Assembly: GCF_016592575.1 (NCBI RefSeq)
Contig: NZ_AP017470.1
Span: 1,932,501 to 1,996,500, forward strand
Source: Thermotomaculum hydrothermale
GTDB lineage: Bacteria; Acidobacteriota; Holophagae; Thermotomaculales; Thermotomaculaceae
Reading direction: 5' to 3'
Length of the DNA stretch: 64,000 nucleotides
Below, piece by piece: positions 33,269-42,676 of this stretch. Both the position numbers and the translations under genes were made by a program. The stretch's first letter is position 1, and each line of letters opens with the position of its first letter. Under the pieces are notes generated by a model, which did no database searches, was not told the origin of the DNA, and saw only the letters and a list, made by a program, of their open reading frames with translations.

Positions 33269-35905
33269 TTATTTCAAAGCATTCAAATTCTGCAATAGAA
33301 CCTCGTGTTTTTCTTTTAACTCCCTGAAAATGTTTCTATTCTTTTCAACAACATCTTTTGGCGCTCTTGCAAGGAAGTTTTCATTATTAAGTTTCTTTTC
33401 AACCTTTTCCATTTCCTTTTCTATCTTTGCAATCTCTCTTTTAATCCTCTCCCTTTCAGCGTCTTTATCAAGTATGCCCTCAAGAGAGACCCCGATTTCT
33501 GTACCCTTTGCCGCAGCCTTTGAGTACATTTTGTTTTCATCAAATTTTTCAACACACTCCAACTTTTCAGCATTGGTTAAAAGTGAAATTAAGTCTTTTT
33601 CCCTTTCAATAAGAGATTTAACCTCATCGTTTAACGGAATTAACTCAATCTCAATCTTTCTTGACGGTGGGATTTTTTTCTCAGTTCTAATTCCCCTGAT
33701 TTTTGAGATTAACTCCTGTAATGTTTCAAATTCATTTTCAGCCTTTTCATCAATCCAATCCTGCCTGAAAACAGGGAATTGCTCAATCGCTATGCTTTCT
33801 TTGTGCCCTGGAAGTTTCTGGTACAACTCTTCGGTAATGTATGGCATAAAGGGGTGCAAGAGTTTCAAAACCCTTGAAAGTACAAGCACAAGGAGTTTTT
33901 TAACATTTTCCTCACCCTTTAATAGCCTTTTCTTTGTGCTTTCTATGTACCAGTCGCAGAAGTCGTGCCACAAGAAATGGTAAAGGGTGTTTGCCGCTTC
34001 GTGAAACCTGAATTTGTCTATGTTTTCGTCAACATTTTTGGTGGCTTTTGAGAGTTTTGAAAGTATCCATTTGTCTGCAAGGGTTAAATTGGAGTAATCA
34101 ACTGTTGAGGCATCAACGCTTTCATCAATGTTCATTAAAACAAACCTTGTTGCGTTCCATATTTTATTGCAAAAAGCCCTGTAACCGTCAAGCCTTTCCT
34201 CTGACAGTGAGATGTCTGTCCCCGGAACAGCCATAATTGAAAGGGTAAACCTTAAAGCGTCTGTTCCAAACTTTTCCATTACTTCCAATGGGTCAATTAC
34301 ATTCCCCTTTGATTTTGACATCTTCTGGCCGTGGGCATCCCTTACAAGTGCGTTAAAGTAAACAGTGTAAAAGGGAACATCTCCCATAAATTTCAACCCC
34401 ATCATTATCATTCTGGCAACCCAGAAGAAGAGAATGTCAAAGCCTGTTAAGAGAACGCTTGTTGGGTAGAATGTTTTTAAATCATCTGTTTCATCCGGCC
34501 AGCCTAATGTTGAGAAAGGCCACAAAGCTGAAGAAAACCAGGTATCTAAAACATCTGTTTCCTGCTCTATATTTTTTGAACCGCATTTTTCGCACGCATC
34601 AGGATTAACTTCAGCAACAGTAACATGGCCGCAATCTTTGCAGTACCACGCGGGGATTCTGTGTCCCCACCACAACTGTCTGGAAATACACCAGTCGTGT
34701 ATGTTTCTCATCCATTCGTAATAGGTTTTTTTCCACTTTTCAGGAACAAATTTAATCTTATCCTCTTCAACAACCTTTAATGCAGGCTCTGCAAGGGGTT
34801 TAATCTTAACAAACCACTGGGTTGAAACAGCAGGCTCAATTATTGTTGAACACCTGTCACACTCTCCAACAGCGTGTTTGTGAGGCTCAATCTTTAAAAG
34901 AAGGCCTAACTCCTTCATCTTTTCAACAACCTTCTTCCTTGCCTCAAACCTGTCCATCCCTTCAAACTCTTTGCCTGCCGCAGCAGTCATCTTGCCGTGC
35001 TTGTCTATTACCTCAATTATGTCAAGATTATGCCTTAATCCGCATTCATAGTCGTTCGGGTCGTGAGCAGGGGTTACCTTTACGCAACCTGTCCCAAATT
35101 CTTTATCAACAAAATCGTCTGCAATAACAGGCACTTCTCTATTTACAATTGGAATAATTACAGTTTTGCCAACTAAATCTTTATACCTTTCATCCTCAGG
35201 GTGAACGGCAACAGCAGTATCCCCTAACATTGTTTCAGGCCTTGTGGTTGCAACAATAACATACTCCCCTTCCCTGTCTTTTATGGGGTATTTAAAGTGC
35301 CACATGTGGCCATCTCTATCCTTATGTTTAACCTCTAAATCAGATATTGCTGTTTCACACCTTGGACACCAGTTTACAATCATTGAGTCTTTGTATATTA
35401 AACCCTCTTTGTAAAGGGTAACAAATACCTTTCTCACCGCCCTCGAAAGGCCAGGGTCAAGGGTGAAGCGAAACCTTGTCCAATCAACTGAACAACCTAA
35501 CTTCCTCAACTGGTTTTTTATTGCGTCTTCGTTTTCCTCTTTCCACTGCCACACTCTTTTCTCAAACTCTTCCCTTCCTAAATCTTTCCTTGTTTTTCCC
35601 TCTTTTGCAAGCTGTTTTTCAACAACATTCTGGGTTGCAATTCCAGCGTGGTCAACGCCGGGAAGCCAGAGGGTATTAAACCCCTTCATTCTTTTATACC
35701 TGACCACAACATCGTGAAGGGTGTATACAAGTGCATGCCCCATGTGAAGATTTCCTGTAATATTTGGTGGGGGGATTACAACAGAAAAGGGTGGCTTGTC
35801 GCTTTTTGCATCAGCAACAAAGTAACCCTTTTTCTCCCACATTTCATACCATTTCTTTTCCGCCTCTTTGTGATTGTAAGCCTTGTCAATTAATATTTTT
35901 CCCAT
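33269..35905 (-). CDS. valS: Valyl-tRNA synthetase
   Basis: Charges tRNA-Val. Class Ia motifs: HIGH as PPPNITGNLHMGHAL (44-58) and KMSKS as GQKMSKSKGNVIDP. The editing domain has TTRPETMLGDTAVAVHP. A C-terminal coiled coil (about 810-870: KREIAKIEKEMEKVEKKL) grips the tRNA. Zinc-ribbon cysteines are seen as CKDCGH and CEKCGS. 878 residues is standard. SD GGGGTGA precedes the ATG. It follows cstA by four bases. Confidence 0.97.
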   Translation of the reverse strand: MGKILIDKAYNHKEAEKKWYEMWEKKGYFVADAKSDKPPFSVVIPPPNITGNLHMGHALVYTLHDVVVRYKRMKGFNTLWLPGVDHAGIATQNVVEKQLAKEGKTRKDLGREEFEKRVWQWKEENEDAIKNQLRKLGCSVDWTRFRFTLDPGLSRAVRKVFVTLYKEGLIYKDSMIVNWCPRCETAISDLEVKHKDRDGHMWHFKYPIKDREGEYVIVATTRPETMLGDTAVAVHPEDERYKDLVGKTVIIPIVNREVPVIADDFVDKEFGTGCVKVTPAHDPNDYECGLRHNLDIIEVIDKHGKMTAAAGKEFEGMDRFEARKKVVEKMKELGLLLKIEPHKHAVGECDRCSTIIEPAVSTQWFVKIKPLAEPALKVVEEDKIKFVPEKWKKTYYEWMRNIHDWCISRQLWWGHRIPAWYCKDCGHVTVAEVNPDACEKCGSKNIEQETDVLDTWFSSALWPFSTLGWPDETDDLKTFYPTSVLLTGFDILFFWVARMIMMGLKFMGDVPFYTVYFNALVRDAHGQKMSKSKGNVIDPLEVMEKFGTDALRFTLSIMAVPGTDISLSEERLDGYRAFCNKIWNATRFVLMNIDESVDASTVDYSNLTLADKWILSKLSKATKNVDENIDKFRFHEAANTLYHFLWHDFCDWYIESTKKRLLKGEENVKKLLVLVLSRVLKLLHPFMPYITEELYQKLPGHKESIAIEQFPVFRQDWIDEKAENEFETLQELISKIRGIRTEKKIPPSRKIEIELIPLNDEVKSLIEREKDLISLLTNAEKLECVEKFDENKMYSKAAAKGTEIGVSLEGILDKDAERERIKREIAKIEKEMEKVEKKLNNENFLARAPKDVVEKNRNIFRELKEKHEVLLQNLNALK

Positions 35906-35909
35906 TCTA

Positions 35910-37607
35910 TCACCCCGTAATTTCTTTCTTTTTCAACACAAACAATGCCTCAATAACCATCCATATTTCAAGGATAAATACTGATATGCCTATCAAAAGT
36001 AAAAGTATATTATGCTTTTTAAAAAAATCAAGGATATTGTAAACCATGGCAAAGCCTGTCATCAAAATCATAAACACCATCGGGGTTGCAACATAAATCA
36101 AAGGTGCTTTTTTCTTTTTAAGGTAAACAGTTATTACCAGAAGGGCAAGCCCTGCTAACAGCTGGTTTACTGAGCCAAAGAGAGGCCATAAAATAAGGGC
36201 ACCTTTACCCCCTTTATTTGAAAAAGCAAGTAAAGCAGCGGTTGCAACCGCAATAAATGTTGCAATGTACTTGTTAGAGAGTGCCTTAACCTTGTAATCA
36301 AGGGCTAACTCTGAAATAACATACCGTTGAATCCTTGACGCTGTATCAAGCGTTGTATTTGCAAAAGAAACTAAAAACACACCTAAAATAGTAGCAGAAA
36401 GATTTTTAGGAATTCCTAATTTTTCAATCATATTTACTGCTCCTGTAACAAAGGCGGCAAGCTTTGCCCCCAACCCTTTAATTGCAGTCCAGGAAAGATA
36501 ATGGTGCATATAGGCTTCTTTCCCGGTTAAAACAATCCCGTTTGCTCCGTGGGTGCCAAGCCCTATACCTGCAATGCAGGCAACAATAACAAGCATTGCA
36601 AGAAAACCCTCGGCAAGCATTCCCCCGTAACCTATAAAAACTGCATCGCTTTCCTTTTCAATCTGCTTTGAGGTTGTCCCTGAAGCAACAAGGGAGTGGA
36701 AGCCTGAAATTGCCCCGCAGGCAATAATTATAAATAGAAATGGAAACATTGGGGGAGCGCCCTGGGGGTGAAGCCTTAAAGCAGGGGCAACAATTTTAGG
36801 ATGAGCAACAAAAACAGCAAGGGCCATTAAAACCAAAATCAAAATCAATTGCAAAGCGTTTATAAAGTCTCTTGGCTGCAACAATACCCACACTGGCAAA
36901 ACAGACGCAATAAAGCAATATATAAAGAGGATTATCATCCATACCTCTGTGCCGCTTAAACCAAACATCGACGGCATTTTTACAGGGTAATAAGTTCCAA
37001 AGTAAATTGTAATGTACATAAGGATAATTGCTATTAGAGAGGCTATGTAAATGTTTCCATTTTTTTTGTAAACATAAAAGCCAACACCCATTGAAATTGG
37101 AATCTGAAGCCAAACAGGCCAAACAGAGCCGGGATACATGGTAAAAAGTATTGCAATAATCAGGGCAAAAACCGCAATCACCATCCACAGTTCAAAGAAA
37201 ATTATAAGGAGAAACAAAAGCCTTGTCCTTCTATTGATAAGCCTTGTGGTAATTTCCCCTATTGAGTTTCCCTTATTTCTCATTGAAACAACAACAGAGC
37301 CTAAATCGTGTATTGCACCCATAAAGATAGAACCCAATATAACCCAGAGCATAGCAGGGATAAAGCCCCAGATTACTGCTATTGTTGGCCCGACAATAGG
37401 ACCAAGTCCTGCAATTGAGGTAAAGTGGTGGCCAAAAAGTATTTCTTTTTTGGTGGGGATATAGTCTATATCATCTCTTAAATAGTGCGCTGGGGTTGTA
37501 TTTTCATTATTCAACTTAAAAAGCTTTTTCCCTAAGAACTTTCCGTAAAGGTTGTACGCAATAATATAAAGAATAAATGTGAGGGCAACTATTGCAATTG
37601 AGTTCAT
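35910..37607 (-). CDS. cstA: CstA-family carbon starvation transporter
   Basis: Inner-membrane transporter for peptides or pyruvate, 565 residues with at least 13 helices. Family motifs: YIPTKKEILFGHHFTSIAG, PIVGPTIAVIWGFIPAMLWV, GAIHDLGS and SGFHSLVASGTTSKQIEKES. The length matches the short CstA group. GGGGGAT precedes the ATG. It heads a run with valS, the SDR and ispD. Confidence 0.92.
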   Translation of the reverse strand: MNSIAIVALTFILYIIAYNLYGKFLGKKLFKLNNENTTPAHYLRDDIDYIPTKKEILFGHHFTSIAGLGPIVGPTIAVIWGFIPAMLWVILGSIFMGAIHDLGSVVVSMRNKGNSIGEITTRLINRRTRLLFLLIIFFELWMVIAVFALIIAILFTMYPGSVWPVWLQIPISMGVGFYVYKKNGNIYIASLIAIILMYITIYFGTYYPVKMPSMFGLSGTEVWMIILFIYCFIASVLPVWVLLQPRDFINALQLILILVLMALAVFVAHPKIVAPALRLHPQGAPPMFPFLFIIIACGAISGFHSLVASGTTSKQIEKESDAVFIGYGGMLAEGFLAMLVIVACIAGIGLGTHGANGIVLTGKEAYMHHYLSWTAIKGLGAKLAAFVTGAVNMIEKLGIPKNLSATILGVFLVSFANTTLDTASRIQRYVISELALDYKVKALSNKYIATFIAVATAALLAFSNKGGKGALILWPLFGSVNQLLAGLALLVITVYLKKKKAPLIYVATPMVFMILMTGFAMVYNILDFFKKHNILLLLIGISVFILEIWMVIEALFVLKKKEITG

Positions 37608-37687
37608 TTTATCCCCCTTTTCAAAGATACAATCACTTTATTTTACTGCATTAGAGGAAAATAATAAAGGCAGGGATAAAGGGTTTA

Positions 37688-38788
37688 TCAATTCTTCTCT
37701 GGTGTTTTTTCAATGTAAATGCTTTGAGATGGAAAGGCGAAGTTTACGCCCTCTTTTTGAAGCAATTTCATAATTGAGAGGTTGAACTCTTCCTTAATTT
37801 CAAGGTATCTCTTCCAGTTTGTTGTTGTGGTAAAGCAATAGACAAATATTTCAAGCCAGCTGTCTGCAAATGTGGTGAAATTAACAAGGTAAAAATCGTG
37901 TGCTATCTCACTATGCGCTTCAATTAAGGCCTTTATTCCTGAAATCACTGTTTCAACCTTTTCAGGAGGGGTTGAGTATTCCACACCAATTGTAAACTTT
38001 ATCCTTCTTCTGTCCCTGTTTGAGAAATTCTCAATTGACTCGTTTGCTATTTTAAAGTTTGGAACAGTTATAAGGGATTTTTCAAATGTTCTTATCTTTG
38101 TGCTTCTAAAACCTATCTCTTCAACAACACCCTCAACACTTCCCATTTTTACCCAATCCCCTATTTTAAAAGGAGAATCAACAAGAATTACAATTGAACC
38201 AAAAAAGTTGGATACAGCGTCCTTTGCAGCAAGGGCAACGGTTAAACCGCCTAAACCTAAAGAGGCAATCAATCCAGAAACAGAATAGCCCATATTCTGA
38301 ATAAGAAAGAGTATTCCTAAAATAACAGAGACAACCTTTAAAGACTTTCTTGCAACAACTGCAATCTGGTCGTCTAATGAAGATTTGGTTTTTGCCGTCC
38401 ACTCTGAAAGAAGAATGACAAAAGCATCAATAAGAACAAAACTTAAACGAATTACAACAAAAACAATTAGAAAGAGAAACACATTATCAACAATTTTTTT
38501 AAAAAGAGGGTGGCTTATATCTGTTTTAAACAGAGATGCAATTATATAAATTGCAATTACCAGAATAAAAGAGTTAATAACAGGGGGAATATTTTCAGTA
38601 AGAAAATCATCACTTTTGGTTTTCGTTTTTCCTGCAATCTTTCCTAAAAGAGAAAAGAACCTGCCAACAACAACCCTTTTCAGAAAAAAAGCTAAAAATA
38701 AAACAAGAAGGGCTATTAAGCCCTTCCTGACATACTCATTTTGTATAAATTGAGTTAAAAACTCGTTATTCAGCATACAAACTGTCAA
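37688..38788 (-). CDS. MscS-family mechanosensitive channel (long form)
   Basis: Membrane protein of 366 residues with about five N-terminal helices instead of the three in the MscS paralogue at 17629. The pore helix and beta domain are SGLIASLGLGGLTVALAAKDAVSNFFGS and DSPFKIGDWVKMGSVEGVVEEIGFRSTKIRTFEKSLITVPN. It overlaps the acyl-CoA synthetase gene by 23 bases in the predicted longest form (an internal start is possible) and is in the same operon, an unusual link of fatty-acid activation with osmoprotection. Confidence 0.88.
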   Translation of the reverse strand: MTVCMLNNEFLTQFIQNEYVRKGLIALLVLFLAFFLKRVVVGRFFSLLGKIAGKTKTKSDDFLTENIPPVINSFILVIAIYIIASLFKTDISHPLFKKIVDNVFLFLIVFVVIRLSFVLIDAFVILLSEWTAKTKSSLDDQIAVVARKSLKVVSVILGILFLIQNMGYSVSGLIASLGLGGLTVALAAKDAVSNFFGSIVILVDSPFKIGDWVKMGSVEGVVEEIGFRSTKIRTFEKSLITVPNFKIANESIENFSNRDRRRIKFTIGVEYSTPPEKVETVISGIKALIEAHSEIAHDFYLVNFTTFADSWLEIFVYCFTTTTNWKRYLEIKEEFNLSIMKLLQKEGVNFAFPSQSIYIEKTPEKN

Positions 38789-40571
38789 TAATATCTTTGT
38801 ATTTTTCGTTTATTACCCTTCTTTTTACCTTCAAAGTAGGTGTTAATTCTCCTCCGTCCTGGGTTAATTCCTGAGGTAGAAGCGCAAACTTTTTAATCTG
38901 CTCATACCTTGCAAGGTCCTGGTTAACCTTATCAACTTCTTTCTGAATTAAATCTTTTACAAGCTGTTTTTCTATTAAATCCTCACGGGAAGTGAAATCA
39001 ACTGCATTTTGTTTAGCCCATTTTTCAAGCACATCAAAATCAGGCACTATTAAAGCAGAGATATACTTTCTCTTATCCCCTATTAAAACAGCCTGAGTTA
39101 TGTATTTACTTGCCTTCAAAGCGTTTTCAATAGGCTGAGGAGCAACATTTTTACCGCCTGAGGTAACAATAATTTCCTTTTTCCTGTCTGTAATAACGAG
39201 GAATCCGTCTTCATCAATCATTCCTATATCCCCTGTGTGGAACCAGCCGTCCTCATCAATAGCCTCTTTTGTATCTTCAGGCCTTTTATAATATCCCTTC
39301 ATAACATTTGGGCCTTTGCAAAGGATTTCTCCGTCTTCTGCAATCTTAACCTGAACATTGGGGATAGGAAGGCCAACTGTACCTGGTTTTATTTTGTCAA
39401 AAGTGTTAACAGAAATAACTGGTGAGGTTTCAGTTAAACCATATCCTTCAAGAATAATTAAATCGGCAGCAAGGAAAAACTCTGCTATCTCTTTGCCTAA
39501 AGGAGCACCACCTGATATAAAAAACCAGAGCCTTCCGCCAGTTTTCTCTTTCAACTTACTGAAAACAAGCTTTTTTGCAAGGTTATACTTAAACTTGAGC
39601 ATACCAGAGGGTTTCTTGCCTCTAACCCTTAAATCAACGATCTGGGAACCTACATTTTTTGCCCATAAGAATATTTTCTTCTTCAAGCCTCCACCTGACA
39701 ATGCCGAATCCAGCACCTTGGCATAAATCTTTTCATAAAGCCTTGGGACTGAAACCATACAGGTGGGCTTAACTTCAAGCATATTCTGGGCAACAGTATC
39801 AATACTTTCAGCAAAAGCTATGGTTGCACCATTGTACAACATCAGATAGTAGCCAGCCATCCTTTCGAGAGAATGGCTCAAAGGCAGAAAAGAAAGAGCT
39901 GTAAGTTTCCCTGGTTTTATCCTTTCCCCTAATACGTGTTTGGTTGAATCAACCACATTGCTAACAAGGTTGTTGTGGGTTAACATAACCCCCTTCGGGT
40001 CTCCCGTTGTCCCTGATGTATAAATCAAAGTGAGCAAGTCTTCCGGTTTTCTTGATTGCCATCTCTTTTTATACTCTTCTGAATTTTTTGCTTTATACTC
40101 TTTCCCCTTTTCAATAAGCTCGTCAAAAGTCATCACATTTTCTTTATCAACCTTTGTGTTATCCATTACAATTATGTACTTTAAGTTTGGGCAATCTTTC
40201 CATACGCTTTCAATTTTTTCATACTGAAGCATATTTTCAACAAATATCCACTCTGCGTCAGAGTCGTTTATAATGTATGCCGCCTGATGCCCTAAAAGTG
40301 TAGGATATATTGATGCGGTAACCCCGCCAGAAGTAACAATTCCAAGGTCGGCTAACACCCATTCAAGCCTATTATGAGATATTATTGCCACCTTGGAATC
40401 AGGTTTTACCCCTAATGAAATCAACCCATTAGCAAGGTTCTCTACTTTCTCCCTAACTTCCTTACACTTTAACCCGACATACACCCCATCTTTTTTGTAC
40501 TTAAACATAACATGTTCAGGATGATTGTCCACAAGGTCAAAAAACAAATGACATATAGTCTTAATTTCCAT
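38766..40571 (-). CDS. fadD: Long-chain acyl-CoA synthetase (FadD-type AMP-forming)
   Basis: Activates fatty acids to acyl-CoA via an acyl-AMP. Motifs: the P-loop LLTLIYTSGTTGDPKGVMLTHNN, ISGGAPLGKEIAEFF, EGYGLTETSPVISVN and GWFHTGDIGMIDEDGFLVITDRKKEIIVTSGGKNV with the terminal Lys domain. About 601 residues, a long FAA1-like form, with no membrane segment. The chosen ATG (MEIKTI) has GGGGGG just upstream; a TTG five codons earlier (40586) has no SD. It lies 48 bases downstream of the TetR-type regulator, with one transcript expected. Confidence 0.92.
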   Translation of the reverse strand: MEIKTICHLFFDLVDNHPEHVMFKYKKDGVYVGLKCKEVREKVENLANGLISLGVKPDSKVAIISHNRLEWVLADLGIVTSGGVTASIYPTLLGHQAAYIINDSDAEWIFVENMLQYEKIESVWKDCPNLKYIIVMDNTKVDKENVMTFDELIEKGKEYKAKNSEEYKKRWQSRKPEDLLTLIYTSGTTGDPKGVMLTHNNLVSNVVDSTKHVLGERIKPGKLTALSFLPLSHSLERMAGYYLMLYNGATIAFAESIDTVAQNMLEVKPTCMVSVPRLYEKIYAKVLDSALSGGGLKKKIFLWAKNVGSQIVDLRVRGKKPSGMLKFKYNLAKKLVFSKLKEKTGGRLWFFISGGAPLGKEIAEFFLAADLIILEGYGLTETSPVISVNTFDKIKPGTVGLPIPNVQVKIAEDGEILCKGPNVMKGYYKRPEDTKEAIDEDGWFHTGDIGMIDEDGFLVITDRKKEIIVTSGGKNVAPQPIENALKASKYITQAVLIGDKRKYISALIVPDFDVLEKWAKQNAVDFTSREDLIEKQLVKDLIQKEVDKVNQDLARYEQIKKFALLPQELTQDGGELTPTLKVKRRVINEKYKDIIDSLYAE

Positions 40572-40619
40572 TATCCCCCCCGACAATTTTTGTTAACTTG
40601 GTTTTATTTTACTATAACC

Positions 40620-41204
40620 TTATTTTTTTGCAATACCGTAAACAAAGGTATTTACGAGAATGTCAGCATCTTTTTCAAGTTTGTAATTTTTATTTGCAAT
40701 TAACCAGGAGGTAACCATTTCATCTATAATTCCAAAAAGGATCTTTGCACAAAAACGGGGGTTTAATTCCTTGAAAAGGCCTTTTTCCTGCCCTTCAAGG
40801 ATAACTCCTTCTATAATTTTAAAATAATCAGCAAGCCTTGTTTTAGACAATCGTTCCATAAAAACGATGTTATGCCTGAATTCTATTTGAAAAACCATAG
40901 CAAGGTCCCTATTTGCCCCTAAATGCTTTAAATGCAAAAATACAATCTTTTTAAGTTTTTCAATTGGATCATGAATATCCTCAAGCAACTTTTTAGACTC
41001 TTCTACAAAAACCTGCAATGCTTCATCAAAAATTGCTGAGAGCAGTTCTTCTTTGCTTGAAAAATAGATATATATTGTCCCGTCTGCAACCCCTGCTTCT
41101 TTTGCAATTTCAGAGACCCTTGAGTTAAAATAACCATTTCTTGCAAAAATTTTGATTGCGGCATCAATTATTTTTCTCTTTTTTTCTTCTTTTTTTAACT
41201 TCAT
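40620..41204 (-). CDS. fadR: TetR-family regulator, FadR-like
   Basis: DNA-binding repressor of the TetR family: N-terminal helix-turn-helix KKRKIIDAAIKIFARNGY..VSEIAKEAGVADGTIYIYFSSKEELLSAIF. The remainder is a helical ligand-binding domain, as in FadR (acyl-CoA responsive) of Bacillus and Thermus. I chose MKLKKEE because a -35/-10 promoter and a palindromic operator lie just upstream of it; the longer frame to 41270 would run through that operator and over the promoter. Its target is the fadD gene downstream and itself. The FadR symbol rests on context and operator sequence. Confidence 0.75.
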   Translation of the reverse strand: MKLKKEEKKRKIIDAAIKIFARNGYFNSRVSEIAKEAGVADGTIYIYFSSKEELLSAIFDEALQVFVEESKKLLEDIHDPIEKLKKIVFLHLKHLGANRDLAMVFQIEFRHNIVFMERLSKTRLADYFKIIEGVILEGQEKGLFKELNPRFCAKILFGIIDEMVTSWLIANKNYKLEKDADILVNTFVYGIAKK

Positions 41205-41218
41205 TGGGCACCAACCTT

Positions 41219-41242
41219 TAATGAATGAACTCTCATTCATTA
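41219..41242. promoter_or_regulatory. FadR-type palindromic operator
   Basis: Perfect 10-base arms TAATGAATGA and TCATTCATTA around a four-base spacer ACTC. TGAATGA-type half-sites are the hallmark of TetR-family FadR of Bacillus and Thermus. It overlaps the start point of the promoter at 41242-41270, placing the repressor where it blocks transcription. Confidence 0.8.
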
Positions 41243-41270
41243 TTAAACCACAAAACATATTATATTTCAA
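41242..41270 (-). promoter_or_regulatory. Promoter of the fadR-fadD-mscS operon
   Basis: Minus strand -35 TTGAAA (41270-41265), 17-base spacer ending in TGG, -10 TTTAAT (41247-41242). Near-consensus, and immediately followed by the operator. Confidence 0.7.
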
Positions 41271-41304
41271 ACTATGATATAAAAAAATAAAAAAGTCGTT
41301 ATGC

Positions 41305-41310
41305 TATAAT
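41305..41310 (+). promoter_or_regulatory. Consensus -10 of ktrB, probably leaderless
   Basis: TATAAT with TG three bases upstream (TGCTATAAT). It ends nine bases before the ktrB ATG and no SD exists in between, so the mRNA should begin at or just before the start codon. Confidence 0.65.
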
Positions 41311-41319
41311 TAGTTCGCT

Positions 41320-42666
41320 ATGATAAAAGAGTTTTTATTAAAGTATAAACTTTGGGTAACTAAACCTGAATCAGCTCTTGTAATATCCTTTGCCATAGTT
41401 ATTCTTGCGGGAGCAATACTTTTAACCTTACCAATATCAAGCACTCCTGGAAACAGCACATCATTTTTAGATGCATTATTCACCTCAACCTCTGCAACAT
41501 GTGTAACAGGCTTAATAGTATTTGATACAGGAACGCATTTTTCAATATTTGGCCAGGTGGTTATTCTTACCCTTATTCAATTAGGGGGACTTGGCATAAT
41601 GACCTTTACTGCAATATTTGTCTGGCTAAGTAAAAAAGCATATTCAGTTCAAACTCACTATACAATTCAGGACACATTCGGCGGGGATATTGAAAAACTT
41701 TCCATTGAAAATTTATTAAAATTTATTGTTAGTGCAACCTTTACAATTGAAGGGCTTGGCGCTGCAATATTATTCTTCAAACTTAAAGAAATTTACCCGA
41801 CAGGGAAGGCACTCTATTCCGCAATTTTTCACTCTATATCAGCATTCTGTAATGCTGGATTTTCAATTTATTCAGACAGCCTTATTCAATTTAGACAATC
41901 ATGGATTACCTTAACCACAATAATGTTGCTAATTATTTTTGGAGGATTGGGGTACCCTGTCCTCTTTGAACTTAGAGAAAAAATTTTAGGAAAAAGAAAA
42001 AAAACAAGTTTTCATACAAAGCTTGTTTTAGCCACAACATTAAGCCTTATTTTTGGAGGAGCTTTTTTTATCTGGTTAGGAGACCACTCTTTAACAATAC
42101 TTGATTCCCTCTTTCAATCAGTAACAACAAGAACTGCAGGATTTAATTCTGTTGATATTGGTAAACTTCCATCCTCTTCTCTTTTTATTATGATTATGCT
42201 TATGTTTATTGGAGGCTCTCCGGGCTCTTGCGCAGGGGGAATTAAAACAACAACATTTAGCGGATATTTAATACTTGTAAAAGATTGGTTTTTTGGAGAG
42301 CACAGAAAAAGGTTATTTGAAAGAAAACTCACTCAGGAAACAAAAGATAAAATAAAATCTGTAATAACACTGGCCTTTTCTACAGTTGTTGTTTCTTTCA
42401 CAATACTTCTTTTTAGCGAACAAGCAATAATAACAACTTACAGAGAGGCTTTCAGAAACCTTTTGTTCGAAGTAGTCTCTGCTTTTGGTACAGTAGGACT
42501 ATCAACCGGAATAACCTCCAACTTAAGCAATGTAGGAAAACTTGTTATAATAATTGATATGTTTTTTGGAAGGGTGGGGCCTTTAGCAATAGTAACTTCC
42601 CTTCTTTTCGGAAGGAGAAAGAAGAAAAAGATAGATTATCCTGAACAAAAAATAATGATAGGCTAA
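41320..42666 (+). CDS. ktrB: K+ transporter membrane subunit KtrB/TrkH
   Basis: Inner-membrane potassium uptake channel-transporter of the SKT family, 448 residues. The four selectivity-filter segments are visible: SATCVTGLIVF, SAFCNAGFSIY, TTRTAGFNSVDI and SAFGTVGLSTGI. The third filter, TTRTAGFNSV, and the 448-residue length suggest KtrB (Na+-coupled) more than TrkH. It is followed ten bases later by the ktrA gate subunit. There is no Shine-Dalgarno sequence; translation appears leaderless. Confidence 0.9.
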   Translation: MIKEFLLKYKLWVTKPESALVISFAIVILAGAILLTLPISSTPGNSTSFLDALFTSTSATCVTGLIVFDTGTHFSIFGQVVILTLIQLGGLGIMTFTAIFVWLSKKAYSVQTHYTIQDTFGGDIEKLSIENLLKFIVSATFTIEGLGAAILFFKLKEIYPTGKALYSAIFHSISAFCNAGFSIYSDSLIQFRQSWITLTTIMLLIIFGGLGYPVLFELREKILGKRKKTSFHTKLVLATTLSLIFGGAFFIWLGDHSLTILDSLFQSVTTRTAGFNSVDIGKLPSSSLFIMIMLMFIGGSPGSCAGGIKTTTFSGYLILVKDWFFGEHRKRLFERKLTQETKDKIKSVITLAFSTVVVSFTILLFSEQAIITTYREAFRNLLFEVVSAFGTVGLSTGITSNLSNVGKLVIIIDMFFGRVGPLAIVTSLLFGRRKKKKIDYPEQKIMIG

Positions 42667-42676
42667 GGAGAATAAA

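Noticed and set aside
40572-40586. TTG start of fadD five codons earlier
   Set aside because: No ribosome-binding site precedes it, while GGGGGG is well placed before the internal ATG.
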